Shown here: positions 54,502-63,242 of the stretch, piece by piece
Position numbering within the stretch: the first letter of the stretch is position 1
Layout of the letters: every line of letters begins with the position of its first letter
Origin: Arthrobacter sp. 131MFCol6.1
GTDB taxonomy: Bacteria > Actinomycetota > Actinomycetes > Actinomycetales > Micrococcaceae
Assembly (NCBI RefSeq): GCF_000374925.1
Contig: NZ_KB895541.1
Coordinates: 498,122-562,121, forward strand
DNA length: 64,000 nucleotides
Direction: 5' to 3'
Translations under genes and position numbers: made by a program
The notes under the pieces: model-generated
Seen by the model: the letters and a program-made list of their open reading frames with translations, nothing else
The model's database searches: none
What the model was told of the DNA's origin: nothing

Positions 54502-55860
54502 ATGACCGCCACCCGAGAAGTCGCCCCCGCCCGGGCCGATGATCCGGCCAGCGTCGCAGCCACGGCCCGGCGTCTGCTCACCGAGCTCCCCGGCCCGCGT
54601 TCCCGGGACCTGGAAGCGGAACGCCGCCGGCAGGTCACGGACGCGTTCGGCATTACCATGCCCGTGTTCATCGACCACGCGCTGAATGCGCTTCTCGTGG
54701 ACGTTGACGGCAATCACCTGATCGACTTCGCCTCCGGCATCGCCGTGACTAGCGTCGGCGCGGCCAACCCGCGGGTGGCCAGGCGCGCCGCCGCCCAGCT
54801 CGAGCGTTTCACCCACACCTGCTTCATGGTCACCGAATATGCGTCCTTCGTGGACGTTTGCCGGTGGCTCAACGAGCACACGCCCGGCGACTTCGAGAAG
54901 CGGACCGCCCTGTTCACTACCGGCGCGGAGGCGGTCGAAAACGCGGTCAAGATCGCCCGCGCCGCAACCCGGCGCCCGAACATCCTCGTCTTCGATGACG
55001 CCTATCACGGCCGCACCCAGCTCACGATGGCCATGACGGCTAAGGAAAACCCGTACAGGCTCAACTTCGGTCCGCTCCCGGGTTCCGTCTTCCGGGGCCC
55101 GACGGCGCCCGCGCACGCCACCCCTGATGGACCCGGCGAAGCCCTCACGCAGGTCGAGGCGCTTCTTGCCGAGCACGGTCAGGAAACTTTCGCAGCGATG
55201 GTCATCGAACCGATCCAGGGCGAGGGCGGCTTCATCGTCCACGCCCCAGGCTTCCTCACCGGGCTCCGGGAGATCGCGACGCGCCACGGAATCGTCCTGG
55301 TCATCGACGAGATCCAGACCGGCATGGGCCGCACCGGGAAGCTGTTCGCTTCCGAGCACGAGGGCATCGCCGGGGACATCACCCTGACCGCGAAGGCCCT
55401 CGGCGCAGGCCTGCCGCTTTCGGCCGCTACCGGGCGCGCCGAGCTCATGAACGCCGTTCACACCGGCGGTCTCGGCGGCACCTACGCCGGCAATCCGGTG
55501 GCCTGCGAGGCCGCCCTGGCGGTATTTGAAATCCTCGGCGAGGGCACCCTGCTGGAGAATGCTGGTCGCATCGAGGCCGCAGTTCGTCGGCGCTTGGAGC
55601 CCCTGGTGGCACTGGAGGGCGTCGCCGACGTGCGCGGTCGCGGCGCCATGATGGCAATCGAGTTCCGCGACGGCTCAGGACCCCGCGGGGACCTCGCCGC
55701 CGCCGCCGCCAAGGCAGCCAACGCCCACGGCGTCATCACCCTCACCTGCGGGACAAACGGAAATGTGATCCGCCTGCTTCCGCCGCTTGGGATCGAGGCC
55801 GACGTCCTCGATGAGGGCCTGGCCGTGCTGGAGGCTTCCATTCGCTCGGTGCTGTCATGA
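54502..55860 (+). CDS. Class III aminotransferase (GabT-like)
   Basis: A 452-residue PLP-dependent omega-aminotransferase. It shows TTGAEAVENAVKIARAAT, DDAYHGRT, EPIQGEGGF, DEIQTGMGRTG and the PLP lysine in TAKALGAGLPLSA. AGGAGG precedes the ATG. GabT-type enzymes act on 4-aminobutyrate and 5-aminovalerate; the downstream glutaryl-CoA genes favour 5-aminovalerate, made from lysine. The semialdehyde dehydrogenase needed next is not in the window. Confidence 0.9.
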   Translation: MTATREVAPARADDPASVAATARRLLTELPGPRSRDLEAERRRQVTDAFGITMPVFIDHALNALLVDVDGNHLIDFASGIAVTSVGAANPRVARRAAAQLERFTHTCFMVTEYASFVDVCRWLNEHTPGDFEKRTALFTTGAEAVENAVKIARAATRRPNILVFDDAYHGRTQLTMAMTAKENPYRLNFGPLPGSVFRGPTAPAHATPDGPGEALTQVEALLAEHGQETFAAMVIEPIQGEGGFIVHAPGFLTGLREIATRHGIVLVIDEIQTGMGRTGKLFASEHEGIAGDITLTAKALGAGLPLSAATGRAELMNAVHTGGLGGTYAGNPVACEAALAVFEILGEGTLLENAGRIEAAVRRRLEPLVALEGVADVRGRGAMMAIEFRDGSGPRGDLAAAAAKAANAHGVITLTCGTNGNVIRLLPPLGIEADVLDEGLAVLEASIRSVLS

Positions 55861-55894
55861 GTGTTCCTGCAATGTGGCCCGATCGAGGCCGGCC

Positions 55895-57139
55895 ATGAGG
55901 TCCGAGGCCCCGCCCAGCGCGCCCCTCGAGGGAATCCTCGTCGCGGACTTTTCCCGCGTGCTCGCCGGGCCGCTGGCGACCATGACCCTGGCCGATCTCG
56001 GGGCCCGTGTCATCAAAGTCGAACGCCCGGGAACCGGGGATGACACCCGCCAGTGGGCTCCGCCGTCCTCGCCAACGGGGGCAACCTACTTCGAGGGCGT
56101 CAACCGGAACAAGGAATCGATCACCCTGGACCTGACCGACCCCGATGACCTCGAGCTGGCCCGGGAACTCGCGCGCCGTGCAGACGTTCTTGTCGAGAAC
56201 TTCAAGCCCGGCGGGCTCGACAAACTCGGGCTCGGCTATGAGTCACTCACGGACAAGAACCCGGGACTCGTGTACGCGTCGATCTCGGGCTTCGGCTCCA
56301 CTGGCGGCCGGGATCTTCCCGGGTACGACTTCATCGTCCAGGCGCTCGGCGGGCTCATGAGCATTACCGGCGACCCGGAGGGCGACCCCTACAAAGTGGG
56401 GGTCGCGCTGGTCGATGTCCTGACGGCGAAGGACGCGACCATCGGCATCCTCGCAGCCCTTTCCGAGCGTGCTTACTCAGGACGGGGCCGCAGGATCGAG
56501 GTCAACCTGCTCTCCAGCCTCCAGGGCGCCCTGGCCAATCAGGGACAAGCGTATTTGGGGGCCGGCGTCGTGCCTCAACGAATGGGCAACGATCATCCCT
56601 CCATCGTCCCCTACCAGCTCCTGGCCACGGCCGACACCCCCCTGGCCGTAGCTGTGGGCAACGACGGGCAATTCGCGCGGCTCTGCAAAGCCATCGGCGT
56701 GCCGGAGCTTGCAGCGGACCCGCGTTTCGTGACCAACTCGCTCCGCGTCCGGCACCGCCGCGAGCTCATTCCGCTGCTGGAGTCCGGGCTCGCCGGTGCA
56801 GGGGCGGAAGCATGGCAGGACACCCTGGTCGCGGCGGGCGTGCCAGCCGGGCGCGTAGCCAGCATCGGGGAAGGAATTGCCTTCGCGGAGTCATTGGGTC
56901 TCGCGCCGACCATCGAAGTGCACGACGGCGGCGGTTCAGTCATCGGACGCCAGATCCGCCACCCCATCACCTGGACGCCGGCGCTGCCGCCGCGGACCCA
57001 GGCGCCGCCCGCGCTCGGGGAGCACACCGAAGACGTAGTGGACTGGCTGCGGCACCCGCAAAGCACGACCACCCTCTGCACGCCGCAACGCCCCGCCCAT
57101 TCCCCTTGTCATTCAGGCCCAGGAAGGACCACCCCATGA
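55895..57139 (+). CDS. CaiB/BaiF family CoA-transferase
   Basis: A 414-residue class III CoA-transferase: LVADFSRVLAGPLATMTLADLGARV, a catalytic Asp in the VGVALVDVLT region, and family block NRNKESITLDL. The mammalian SUGCT-like role, succinyl-CoA:glutarate CoA-transfer, fits because a glutaryl-CoA dehydrogenase overlaps it by 4 bases. The ATG at 55895 begins homologous-looking sequence. Confidence 0.88.
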   Translation: MRSEAPPSAPLEGILVADFSRVLAGPLATMTLADLGARVIKVERPGTGDDTRQWAPPSSPTGATYFEGVNRNKESITLDLTDPDDLELARELARRADVLVENFKPGGLDKLGLGYESLTDKNPGLVYASISGFGSTGGRDLPGYDFIVQALGGLMSITGDPEGDPYKVGVALVDVLTAKDATIGILAALSERAYSGRGRRIEVNLLSSLQGALANQGQAYLGAGVVPQRMGNDHPSIVPYQLLATADTPLAVAVGNDGQFARLCKAIGVPELAADPRFVTNSLRVRHRRELIPLLESGLAGAGAEAWQDTLVAAGVPAGRVASIGEGIAFAESLGLAPTIEVHDGGGSVIGRQIRHPITWTPALPPRTQAPPALGEHTEDVVDWLRHPQSTTTLCTPQRPAHSPCHSGPGRTTP

Positions 57140-58338
57140 CTCTTGCCCCCAGTTCCGCCGATCTCGAGGCAGCCGCTGCCGTGGACCCCTCGGACCTCAT
57201 CTCCTTCGACTCCCTCCTCAGCGCCGATGAGCTGGCCCTCCGTGACCGGGTCCGGACGTATGTCCGGCAAGAAATCAAACCGAACATCGGCAAGTGGTAC
57301 GACGAGGCCCGGTTCCCGCTCGAAATCGTGCCCGACCTCGCCGAACTGGGACTGCTCGGCATGCATCTGAAGGGGTACGGCTGCGCCGGCGGCACGGCCG
57401 TCGACTACGGGATCGTCGCCGCCGAACTCGAGGCCGGCGACTCCGGCATCCGCACCTTCGTCTCCGTCCAGGGTTCCCTCGCGATGTCCGCCATCGCCAA
57501 GCACGGCTCCGAGGAGCAAAAGCTGGAATGGCTCCCTCAAATGGCCGCCGGCAGGGCGATCGGATGTTTCGGCCTCACTGAGCCAACCGCCGGCTCGGAC
57601 CCATCATCCATGACCACGTTCGCCCGCCGCGACGGCGGAGACTGGGTCCTGAACGGCACCAAGCGCTGGATCGGGCTGGCGAACGTGGCGCAGGTCGCCG
57701 TGATTTGGGCCCAGACCGACGACGGCGTGCGTGGCTTCGTCGTCCCGACGGATACCCCCGGTTTCACGGCTACGCCGATCCAGCAGAAACTCTCGATGCG
57801 CGCCTCGATCCAGTGCGAGATCACGCTGAACGACGTGCGCCTCCCCGCCGAGGCAGTCCTACCCAACGTCACCGGACTCCGGGGCCCCTTCGCGTGCCTC
57901 AACGAGGCGCGCTACGGCATTGCCTGGGGCACGATGGGCGCGGCACGCGACGCCTTCGAGGCCGCCCTGACGTACTCCATGGGTCGCCTTCAGTTCGGCC
58001 GCCCGCTCGCGGGGTACCAGCTCACCCAACAGAAGCTCGTGAACATGGCTTTGGAGATCAACAAGGGATTTCTCCTGGCCCTGCACCTGGGCCGCCTCAA
58101 GGACGCGGGCAAACTGCAGCCCCACCAGATCAGCGTGGGCAAGCTCAACAACTGCCGCGAGGCGATCGAGATCTGCCGCGAAGCCCGAACGATCCTGGGC
58201 GGCAACGGGATCACTCTCGAACACTCGCCCCTGCGCCACGCCAACAACCTCGAATCGGTGCGCACCTACGAAGGCACCGACGAAGTCCATACCCTCATTC
58301 TCGGCCAGAAGCTCACAGGCACAGGGGCTTTCCGGTAA
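57136..58338 (+). CDS. gcdH: Glutaryl-CoA dehydrogenase
   Basis: A 400-residue acyl-CoA dehydrogenase of the GcdH branch. FAD/substrate motifs are CFGLTEPTAGSDPSSM and the C-terminal HANNLESVRTYEGTDEVHTL, whose Glu in YEGT is the catalytic base. AGGAAGG lies upstream. It oxidises and decarboxylates glutaryl-CoA to crotonyl-CoA and CO2. It is last in the aminotransferase / CoA-transferase operon. Confidence 0.92.
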   Translation: MTLAPSSADLEAAAAVDPSDLISFDSLLSADELALRDRVRTYVRQEIKPNIGKWYDEARFPLEIVPDLAELGLLGMHLKGYGCAGGTAVDYGIVAAELEAGDSGIRTFVSVQGSLAMSAIAKHGSEEQKLEWLPQMAAGRAIGCFGLTEPTAGSDPSSMTTFARRDGGDWVLNGTKRWIGLANVAQVAVIWAQTDDGVRGFVVPTDTPGFTATPIQQKLSMRASIQCEITLNDVRLPAEAVLPNVTGLRGPFACLNEARYGIAWGTMGAARDAFEAALTYSMGRLQFGRPLAGYQLTQQKLVNMALEINKGFLLALHLGRLKDAGKLQPHQISVGKLNNCREAIEICREARTILGGNGITLEHSPLRHANNLESVRTYEGTDEVHTLILGQKLTGTGAFR

Positions 58339-58402
58339 ACGCAGCGGCCGTCCGGCCCCGCCGTGATGCGCACCGCCGGTTCCCCTCGATGAAAAAGGCG
58401 AG

Positions 58403-58687
58403 GTGCAGCCTGCGGCAGGCATGCTTCCATCGGAGCGGCAAGGAATCGACCAGGACCGCGTCCGCCGGCGCATCCGCGACGCTCTGGCCGAGGAAGCCCA
58501 TCTGATCCTCAACGAGGGCGCCGTGGCGACGTCCCAGGACATCGACCGCTGCATGACCCTCGGTGCGAACTTCCCCCAGGCGGTCTGTCGCGCCTTGCAT
58601 GAGTTGACGCTACCTGCCCGGTTCCGGAAGACCATGGCGGAATGGAATGCCCTTGCCGGGGGCGTCTGCCTCGCACAGCATCTTTGA
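58403..58687 (+). pseudogene. Remnant of 3-hydroxyacyl-CoA dehydrogenase C-terminal domain
   Basis: A 94-residue frame whose middle (RIRDALAEEAHLILNEGA, DIDRCMTLGANFP) matches the helical C-terminal domain of 3-hydroxyacyl-CoA dehydrogenases. The sequence then leaves the family pattern, and the whole N-terminal NAD-binding domain and thiolase-coupled parts are absent. It follows gcdH and would act on the next step (crotonyl-CoA product), so it is probably a decayed former member of the operon. It could instead be a small free-standing gene. Confidence 0.5.
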
Positions 58688-58724
58688 ATCTTCGTTGGCA
58701 TCATTCCTGTCGTAGTCTGTGGCC

Positions 58725-59183
58725 ATGACGTCCGGCAGCGGTGAAGACGGCAAGAAGTACGCGTGGCAATCGTGGCCGTCGGACTCACTGGAGGGGATGC
58801 CCCCCAAGCGGCGGCGACTGGTTGTCTGGGGCCTGCTGTGGCTCATGTTTTTGAACTTCGTCTTGCGGAGCGCCCTGGACGCAGCGGGAATACCTGAGCC
58901 GTGGTTGTCCGTGGCGTTTGCTGCTGTCGTGGCGGCGGTCTTCGTTCCCCTGATCCGGGGAGTAGTCTCTGAAACCCGCGCCCTGCGCGCCGAGGGCGTG
59001 CATGTGCCCACTGACATAATCACCCGAAAATCACTGATCGTTGCCTCGGTCATGAACGGTGCGCTCTGGATCGTTTTTGCCATCTTTGCTTTCCTCGGGG
59101 AATTTGTTTTCCCGCTGGTACCGATTGCCTGCACTGTATGGCTGGCCTTCCATGTCCGGCATTGGAGATCCGTGCCGCGCTGA
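58725..59183 (+). CDS. Small membrane protein, four hydrophobic helices
   Basis: About 152 residues. Hydrophobic segments occur at roughly 35-52, 64-82, 108-128 and 130-148, with a short charged N-terminus and a helical hydrophilic loop (VVSETRALRAEG). No family is recognised. A GTG at 58719 is an alternative start. Confidence 0.6.
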   Translation: MTSGSGEDGKKYAWQSWPSDSLEGMPPKRRRLVVWGLLWLMFLNFVLRSALDAAGIPEPWLSVAFAAVVAAVFVPLIRGVVSETRALRAEGVHVPTDIITRKSLIVASVMNGALWIVFAIFAFLGEFVFPLVPIACTVWLAFHVRHWRSVPR

Positions 59184-59303
59184 CTGCTGCGGGCAATCAG
59201 GGCTGTTGTGTCACGGAGCCGCCGAAACTGCAGGTCGTTGGCCTGACCGCGTCTGGATCTTAGAATTCGGGCAACCGATCAGTTGTGAACCAGGAGGATG
59301 AGC

Positions 59304-59546
59304 ATGTCGGCGATCGTGTTCGGTTTAGTCGTCCTGCTCGGGGGCCTATTATGCTTGGCCATCTCTAACCCGCTGGCCAAACTGGCGACCAACTGGAATC
59401 TCTTCATCCATCAGGACTCAGAAGTTCTGGAGGCCTATAGAAGTAAAAAGCGTCGCAAGATACGACGGGTTGCGAAAGTCTTCTTTGTTGTGGGAGGCGG
59501 CTGCATTATCGGGGGCCTTATTGGGTGGAGTCTGGGAGCCCCATAG
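59304..59546 (+). CDS. Small two-helix membrane protein, 80 residues
   Basis: Two hydrophobic helices (residues 3-22 and 57-78) flank a polar basic loop, SKKRRKIRRVAK. AGGAGG lies 6 bases before the ATG at 59304; an ATG at 59298 sits directly on the ribosome binding site and is less likely. Base composition is lower in GC than its neighbours. The function is unknown. Confidence 0.6.
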   Translation: MSAIVFGLVVLLGGLLCLAISNPLAKLATNWNLFIHQDSEVLEAYRSKKRRKIRRVAKVFFVVGGGCIIGGLIGWSLGAP

Positions 59547-59602
59547 ACAACCGGCGGCCCCCAGTATGGAGACATGTCCGGAAAATAGTTCAGGACTCAC
59601 AA

Positions 59603-59644
59603 AGCCGAGCTCCACCGGACGACGTTGTCCGGTGGAGTTCGGCT
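59603..59644. terminator. Long hairpin between convergent genes
   Basis: An 18-bp inverted repeat (17 of 18 bases pair), AGCCGAGCTCCACCGGAC with GTCCGGTGGAGTTCGGCT, separated by 6 bases. It sits between the small membrane protein and the permease, so it can serve both. Confidence 0.8.
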
Positions 59645-59675
59645 GCATGAGCTAGCGATATTCCCTGCGGTTGGC

Positions 59676-61040
59676 CTAATGCGTGATCGCAGGATCCAAC
59701 TCTTCCTCGGTTGGCTCAATTGTCCCTGCGGCGCTGATCAGACGCGGCGGCGAGATCTTATAGGCGGCGTAGTAGACGCCCGCGGCCAACGCCATGGTGA
59801 TCAGGGGCGTCAGCTGTGACACGACCGGCCACATTGTTTGTTCCGTGAGGGCAATTCCGACCGCTGAAGCGAAAACCCAGGCGACTGCTCCGGGGCTGAC
59901 CGCCTTGAGACTGGCTGGCCGGATATCCGGAACACGGTCCTGCTTATTCCAATTCATGCCAATAAAGACCAGGGCGACGGCAACCCAGGCGGTGACAAAT
60001 ACGCCTTGCCAGGCCAGGGCCTTGAGAAGGTAACTCAGAACATCCGTGAGCATGAGCAAGAAGGCCAGTGCCCCGCAGACGATCACCCAGACAAAGCGGG
60101 GCAGTTCGAGCCTAAATACCCGGCTGGCAAATGCCGAAAGGTTTTCTGATGCGAGGAAGTAGTTTGCCGTGTTTATGCGGGTCTGGGAAATGAGGATGAC
60201 GAGCAGGCCGACAAGCCCAAGGGAAGAGATGAACGCCTGGACGACCCCGGTTTCCGAGGCTTCAATTCGCCATGCGCTCATGATGTAGATGCCAACAAGC
60301 CCGTTCAGCCCGAACGTGAATGCGTAGAAGACCCAGCCGAATGTCACTCTTCCCAGGAATTTTTCATCCCGTTGGCGTCCCAGCCTGGCGTAGTCAAAGG
60401 TGTACATCATCATGATGTAGACGCCCATGTAGATCAGGTACGACGTCAGCCAGCCCGGGAGCGCCGACGAGGCGGCGGCCTGGCCAATCCAGTCCGTCGG
60501 TACGCCCCGGATGAGGGTGGCGGCGATGACCACGGCAACCAGTCCAGCAACATAGAGCGGGAGCAGGACACCGTTGAGTTTGTCCAGCCAGTTCTGCACG
60601 CCCCCCAGGGCCAGGGGAATGGCGTACAGCACCACGATGCCGTACCAAACCACCATGCTTCCACCGAAATACTCGTGGAACGCCACGGCAATGATGGATC
60701 CTTCGAACACCGCGTAGTAAATGGCAGTGGCTGCGAAGATCAGCGATGCCAGGGCGGAACCGACCAGTCCGAACAGTGTCCGGGAGAAGAGGCTGACGGT
60801 GAGCCCTGTCCGCGCCGCATAGCGCGAGAGCACCGTGTTGATTGCACCGTACGTGACAACGGTGAGAGCCATGCCAATCAGGGTGTTGGTCACGCCGACG
60901 GCGCCGGCTGAAGCCACAGCTATGTAGATCCAGAACATCGCAGAGAAGACCGCCCACCAAGCCATGGTGAGGGACCATCTTCCGGCACGCATGCTGGCCG
61001 GCAGGACATAGTTCGAGTACGACAATTTCGCACCTTTCAC
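59676..61040 (-). CDS. NCS1-type purine/pyrimidine/hydantoin permease
   Basis: A 454-residue transporter with about 12 hydrophobic segments. It belongs to the nucleobase-cation-symport-1 family: NYVLPASMRAGRWSLTMAWWAVFSAMFWIY at the start, EGSIIAVAFHEYFGG and DYARLGRQ in later loops. Its location behind hydantoinase-type genes suggests uptake of a hydantoin, cytosine or related nitrogen compound. A hairpin separates it from the upstream hydantoinase B gene, so it may be expressed separately. Confidence 0.88.
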   Translation of the reverse strand: MKGAKLSYSNYVLPASMRAGRWSLTMAWWAVFSAMFWIYIAVASAGAVGVTNTLIGMALTVVTYGAINTVLSRYAARTGLTVSLFSRTLFGLVGSALASLIFAATAIYYAVFEGSIIAVAFHEYFGGSMVVWYGIVVLYAIPLALGGVQNWLDKLNGVLLPLYVAGLVAVVIAATLIRGVPTDWIGQAAASSALPGWLTSYLIYMGVYIMMMYTFDYARLGRQRDEKFLGRVTFGWVFYAFTFGLNGLVGIYIMSAWRIEASETGVVQAFISSLGLVGLLVILISQTRINTANYFLASENLSAFASRVFRLELPRFVWVIVCGALAFLLMLTDVLSYLLKALAWQGVFVTAWVAVALVFIGMNWNKQDRVPDIRPASLKAVSPGAVAWVFASAVGIALTEQTMWPVVSQLTPLITMALAAGVYYAAYKISPPRLISAAGTIEPTEEELDPAITH

Positions 61041-61181
61041 ATCATTTGAAGAAGCTAGGGAGGGGACGCTTTGCCTTCGGTCGTTCGAGAGGAGCGGAAC
61101 CCGGCACTACCGTGGGGTTCGATCCGGGTTTCCTTCGCCGTGGTCACGGATCAGTCGCGATTTCAGGGCAATGAGAGGCCA

Positions 61182-61214
61182 GGGCCCGCCGCCGCGATCA
61201 GCGCCGGCGGGCCC
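61182..61214. terminator. Hairpin between hydantoinase B and permease genes
   Basis: A perfect 10-bp inverted repeat, GGGCCCGCCG and CGGCGGGCCC, with a 13-base loop, lies about 20 bases after the hydantoinase B stop on the minus strand. Confidence 0.5.
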
Positions 61215-61233
61215 GGTGTTCGTCAGAATGCGT

Positions 61234-63240
61234 TCAGTGCCAGTGGGACGAGGAACGCTTCGTCATGCTCTTGCGGAACTCCGCGGTGGTCGCCGGGAAC
61301 AGCTCCCCGGTGCCCCAGTCCAGGATGACGCCGTGGCGGCGGATCACGTCGAGCATGTCCACCTCTCCGGCGCGGTACTTCTCCGCCACTGCGACCGGAT
61401 CGGCGGTCAGCCACGCGGGGCGGTCGGCGCGGATCTGTTGGCGCAGCAAGGCGCTGGCCGCTTCATCGATCTCGAACTGGTCGAGTTCGCGGTCGATTTC
61501 GCGGATGATGACGCCGTAGTCCTTCGCAGCCCGTTCGATCGACACGTAGTCGTCGATGACGTCTTCGAGGACTTCGTCGAAGGGCCGGTCCAAGGGATCG
61601 CCGTAGCCGCCCCCACCCGCGGACGGGCGGGTGAACGAGTCCCCGGATTGCAGCGGAACGGCTGAGAAGTTGGACCCGAGGAACTTTTCCTGATCGGTGC
61701 CCTTGTTCATCCAGACCCCGTGCGGGATGGAGGGCAGGCCGCCTTCGATGCCCCAGGTAATGGATCGGGCACGGTCGCAGCAGTAGCTCATCACGGTCTT
61801 CGTCGCGTCGACCAAGGTGCCGCCCTTTTCGATGCCGAGGCCGCCGCGGAACCTGCCCGGGCCGCCGGAGTCGGTGCCAATCTGGTGCACGGTGGTCAGG
61901 ACCGGCGACAGCCGTTCCTGGCCTTCGATGGGCTGGACCGCCAGGCCGGGGCCGAAGACCGGGGCGGTGGCGCTGGCCCCGTCCTTGAAGGCTCGGCCAC
62001 CCCAGCCGCCGGCCATCCAGTCGTACCACATGAAGTAGGGGTTATCGTCGGTGCGGCCGTCGCGGCCACCCACCAGGAGGTACTCGAGGTTGAACGCACA
62101 GGCCATGGCGCGCTCAGGCATGATCTGCGACCACAGCTCGAAGATCCCGTTCATCAGCTTTTCGTACGGACCGGAGCAGAAGCCGGTGACCGCAAAGGGC
62201 CAGCCGGCATTGACCACGGTGCCCTCCGGCCCGATTTCCGCATCGACGGCGGCATAGAAGCCGGAGTTCAACGGAACGTCGGGGAAGAACGTCTTGGTGC
62301 CGGCGTAGATGGCCGAGTAGGTGGTGCCGTAACCGGAGTTAAGGAAGGTTTCGACGGCGGGCGCGGAACCGGTCAGGTCATAGTGGATGCCCTTGCCGTC
62401 CAGCGTCAGCTTGATCTTGATGGGCACCAGGCCCTCGCCCTTGCCGGGATCGAAGTCGATGTAGTCGGTGGTCTCCCACACTCCCTCCGGCAGTGATTCC
62501 AGGCGGCGCAGGACGATCCGTTCCACATAGTCCTGGGTTTCCTGCATCGCCGCGACAACCGTCGATTTGGAGTACTTTTCAACCAGCCGAAGGACTTCAC
62601 GCTCGCACACCGCGGTAGCCTCCGACTGGGCCTGGAGGTCACCCATCGCCTGGCGCGGTGCCCGGGTGTTGGAGACCAGGAGTTGGGCGACGTCGTGAAG
62701 GAAGACACCCTTGCTCCAGATCCGCACGGGAGTGATCCGCAGGCCCTCCCCGAAGTGCTCCTTGGCGTTGACATCGAATGAACCCGGAACGTTCCCGCCG
62801 ATGTCAGCCCAGTGGCCCTTGTTCTGGGCGAAGGCGATCACCTCACCGTCGGAGAAGATCGGCCGGATGAAGCTGACGTCGTTGAAGTGCGTGCCGCCCC
62901 GGTAGGGGTCGTTGATGGCGAACACGTCGCCGTCGTGGATGTCGTCCTTGAATTCGTCAATGACAGCCTTGCACTGGAAGTGCAGGGTACCGACGTGGAC
63001 GGCAATATCACCGCTGCCCTGCATGACTGTGTTTCCGTTGGCATCACACAGGGCGGAAGAGAAGTCACGTGAGTAGATGACGAAGGAGTAGCAAGTCCGG
63101 AGAATCTGCTCGCTCATCAGGTCGACGCTGGTGACGAAGGCGTTTTTCAGCACCTCGAACGTCACGGGGTCTAGGCCTGATGCCAGCCGGGCATCGGAGT
63201 GCGCGACATGGAGATCTGGCATGGTGATCACGTCGGTCAT
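61234..63240 (-). CDS. Hydantoinase/5-oxoprolinase subunit B
   Basis: A 668-residue HyuB-family protein: DPVTFEVLKNAFVTSVDLMSEQI at the start, the INDPYRGGTHFNDVSFI block, and a C-terminal SAGGGGYGDPLDRP. HyuA and HyuB together perform ATP-dependent hydrolysis of hydantoins or 5-oxoproline-like rings. The ATG at 63240 with AGGAAG upstream is chosen over one 57 bases earlier. It follows the HyuA stop by 2 bases. Confidence 0.93.
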   Translation of the reverse strand: MTDVITMPDLHVAHSDARLASGLDPVTFEVLKNAFVTSVDLMSEQILRTCYSFVIYSRDFSSALCDANGNTVMQGSGDIAVHVGTLHFQCKAVIDEFKDDIHDGDVFAINDPYRGGTHFNDVSFIRPIFSDGEVIAFAQNKGHWADIGGNVPGSFDVNAKEHFGEGLRITPVRIWSKGVFLHDVAQLLVSNTRAPRQAMGDLQAQSEATAVCEREVLRLVEKYSKSTVVAAMQETQDYVERIVLRRLESLPEGVWETTDYIDFDPGKGEGLVPIKIKLTLDGKGIHYDLTGSAPAVETFLNSGYGTTYSAIYAGTKTFFPDVPLNSGFYAAVDAEIGPEGTVVNAGWPFAVTGFCSGPYEKLMNGIFELWSQIMPERAMACAFNLEYLLVGGRDGRTDDNPYFMWYDWMAGGWGGRAFKDGASATAPVFGPGLAVQPIEGQERLSPVLTTVHQIGTDSGGPGRFRGGLGIEKGGTLVDATKTVMSYCCDRARSITWGIEGGLPSIPHGVWMNKGTDQEKFLGSNFSAVPLQSGDSFTRPSAGGGGYGDPLDRPFDEVLEDVIDDYVSIERAAKDYGVIIREIDRELDQFEIDEAASALLRQQIRADRPAWLTADPVAVAEKYRAGEVDMLDVIRRHGVILDWGTGELFPATTAEFRKSMTKRSSSHWH

Positions 63241-63242
63241 GG

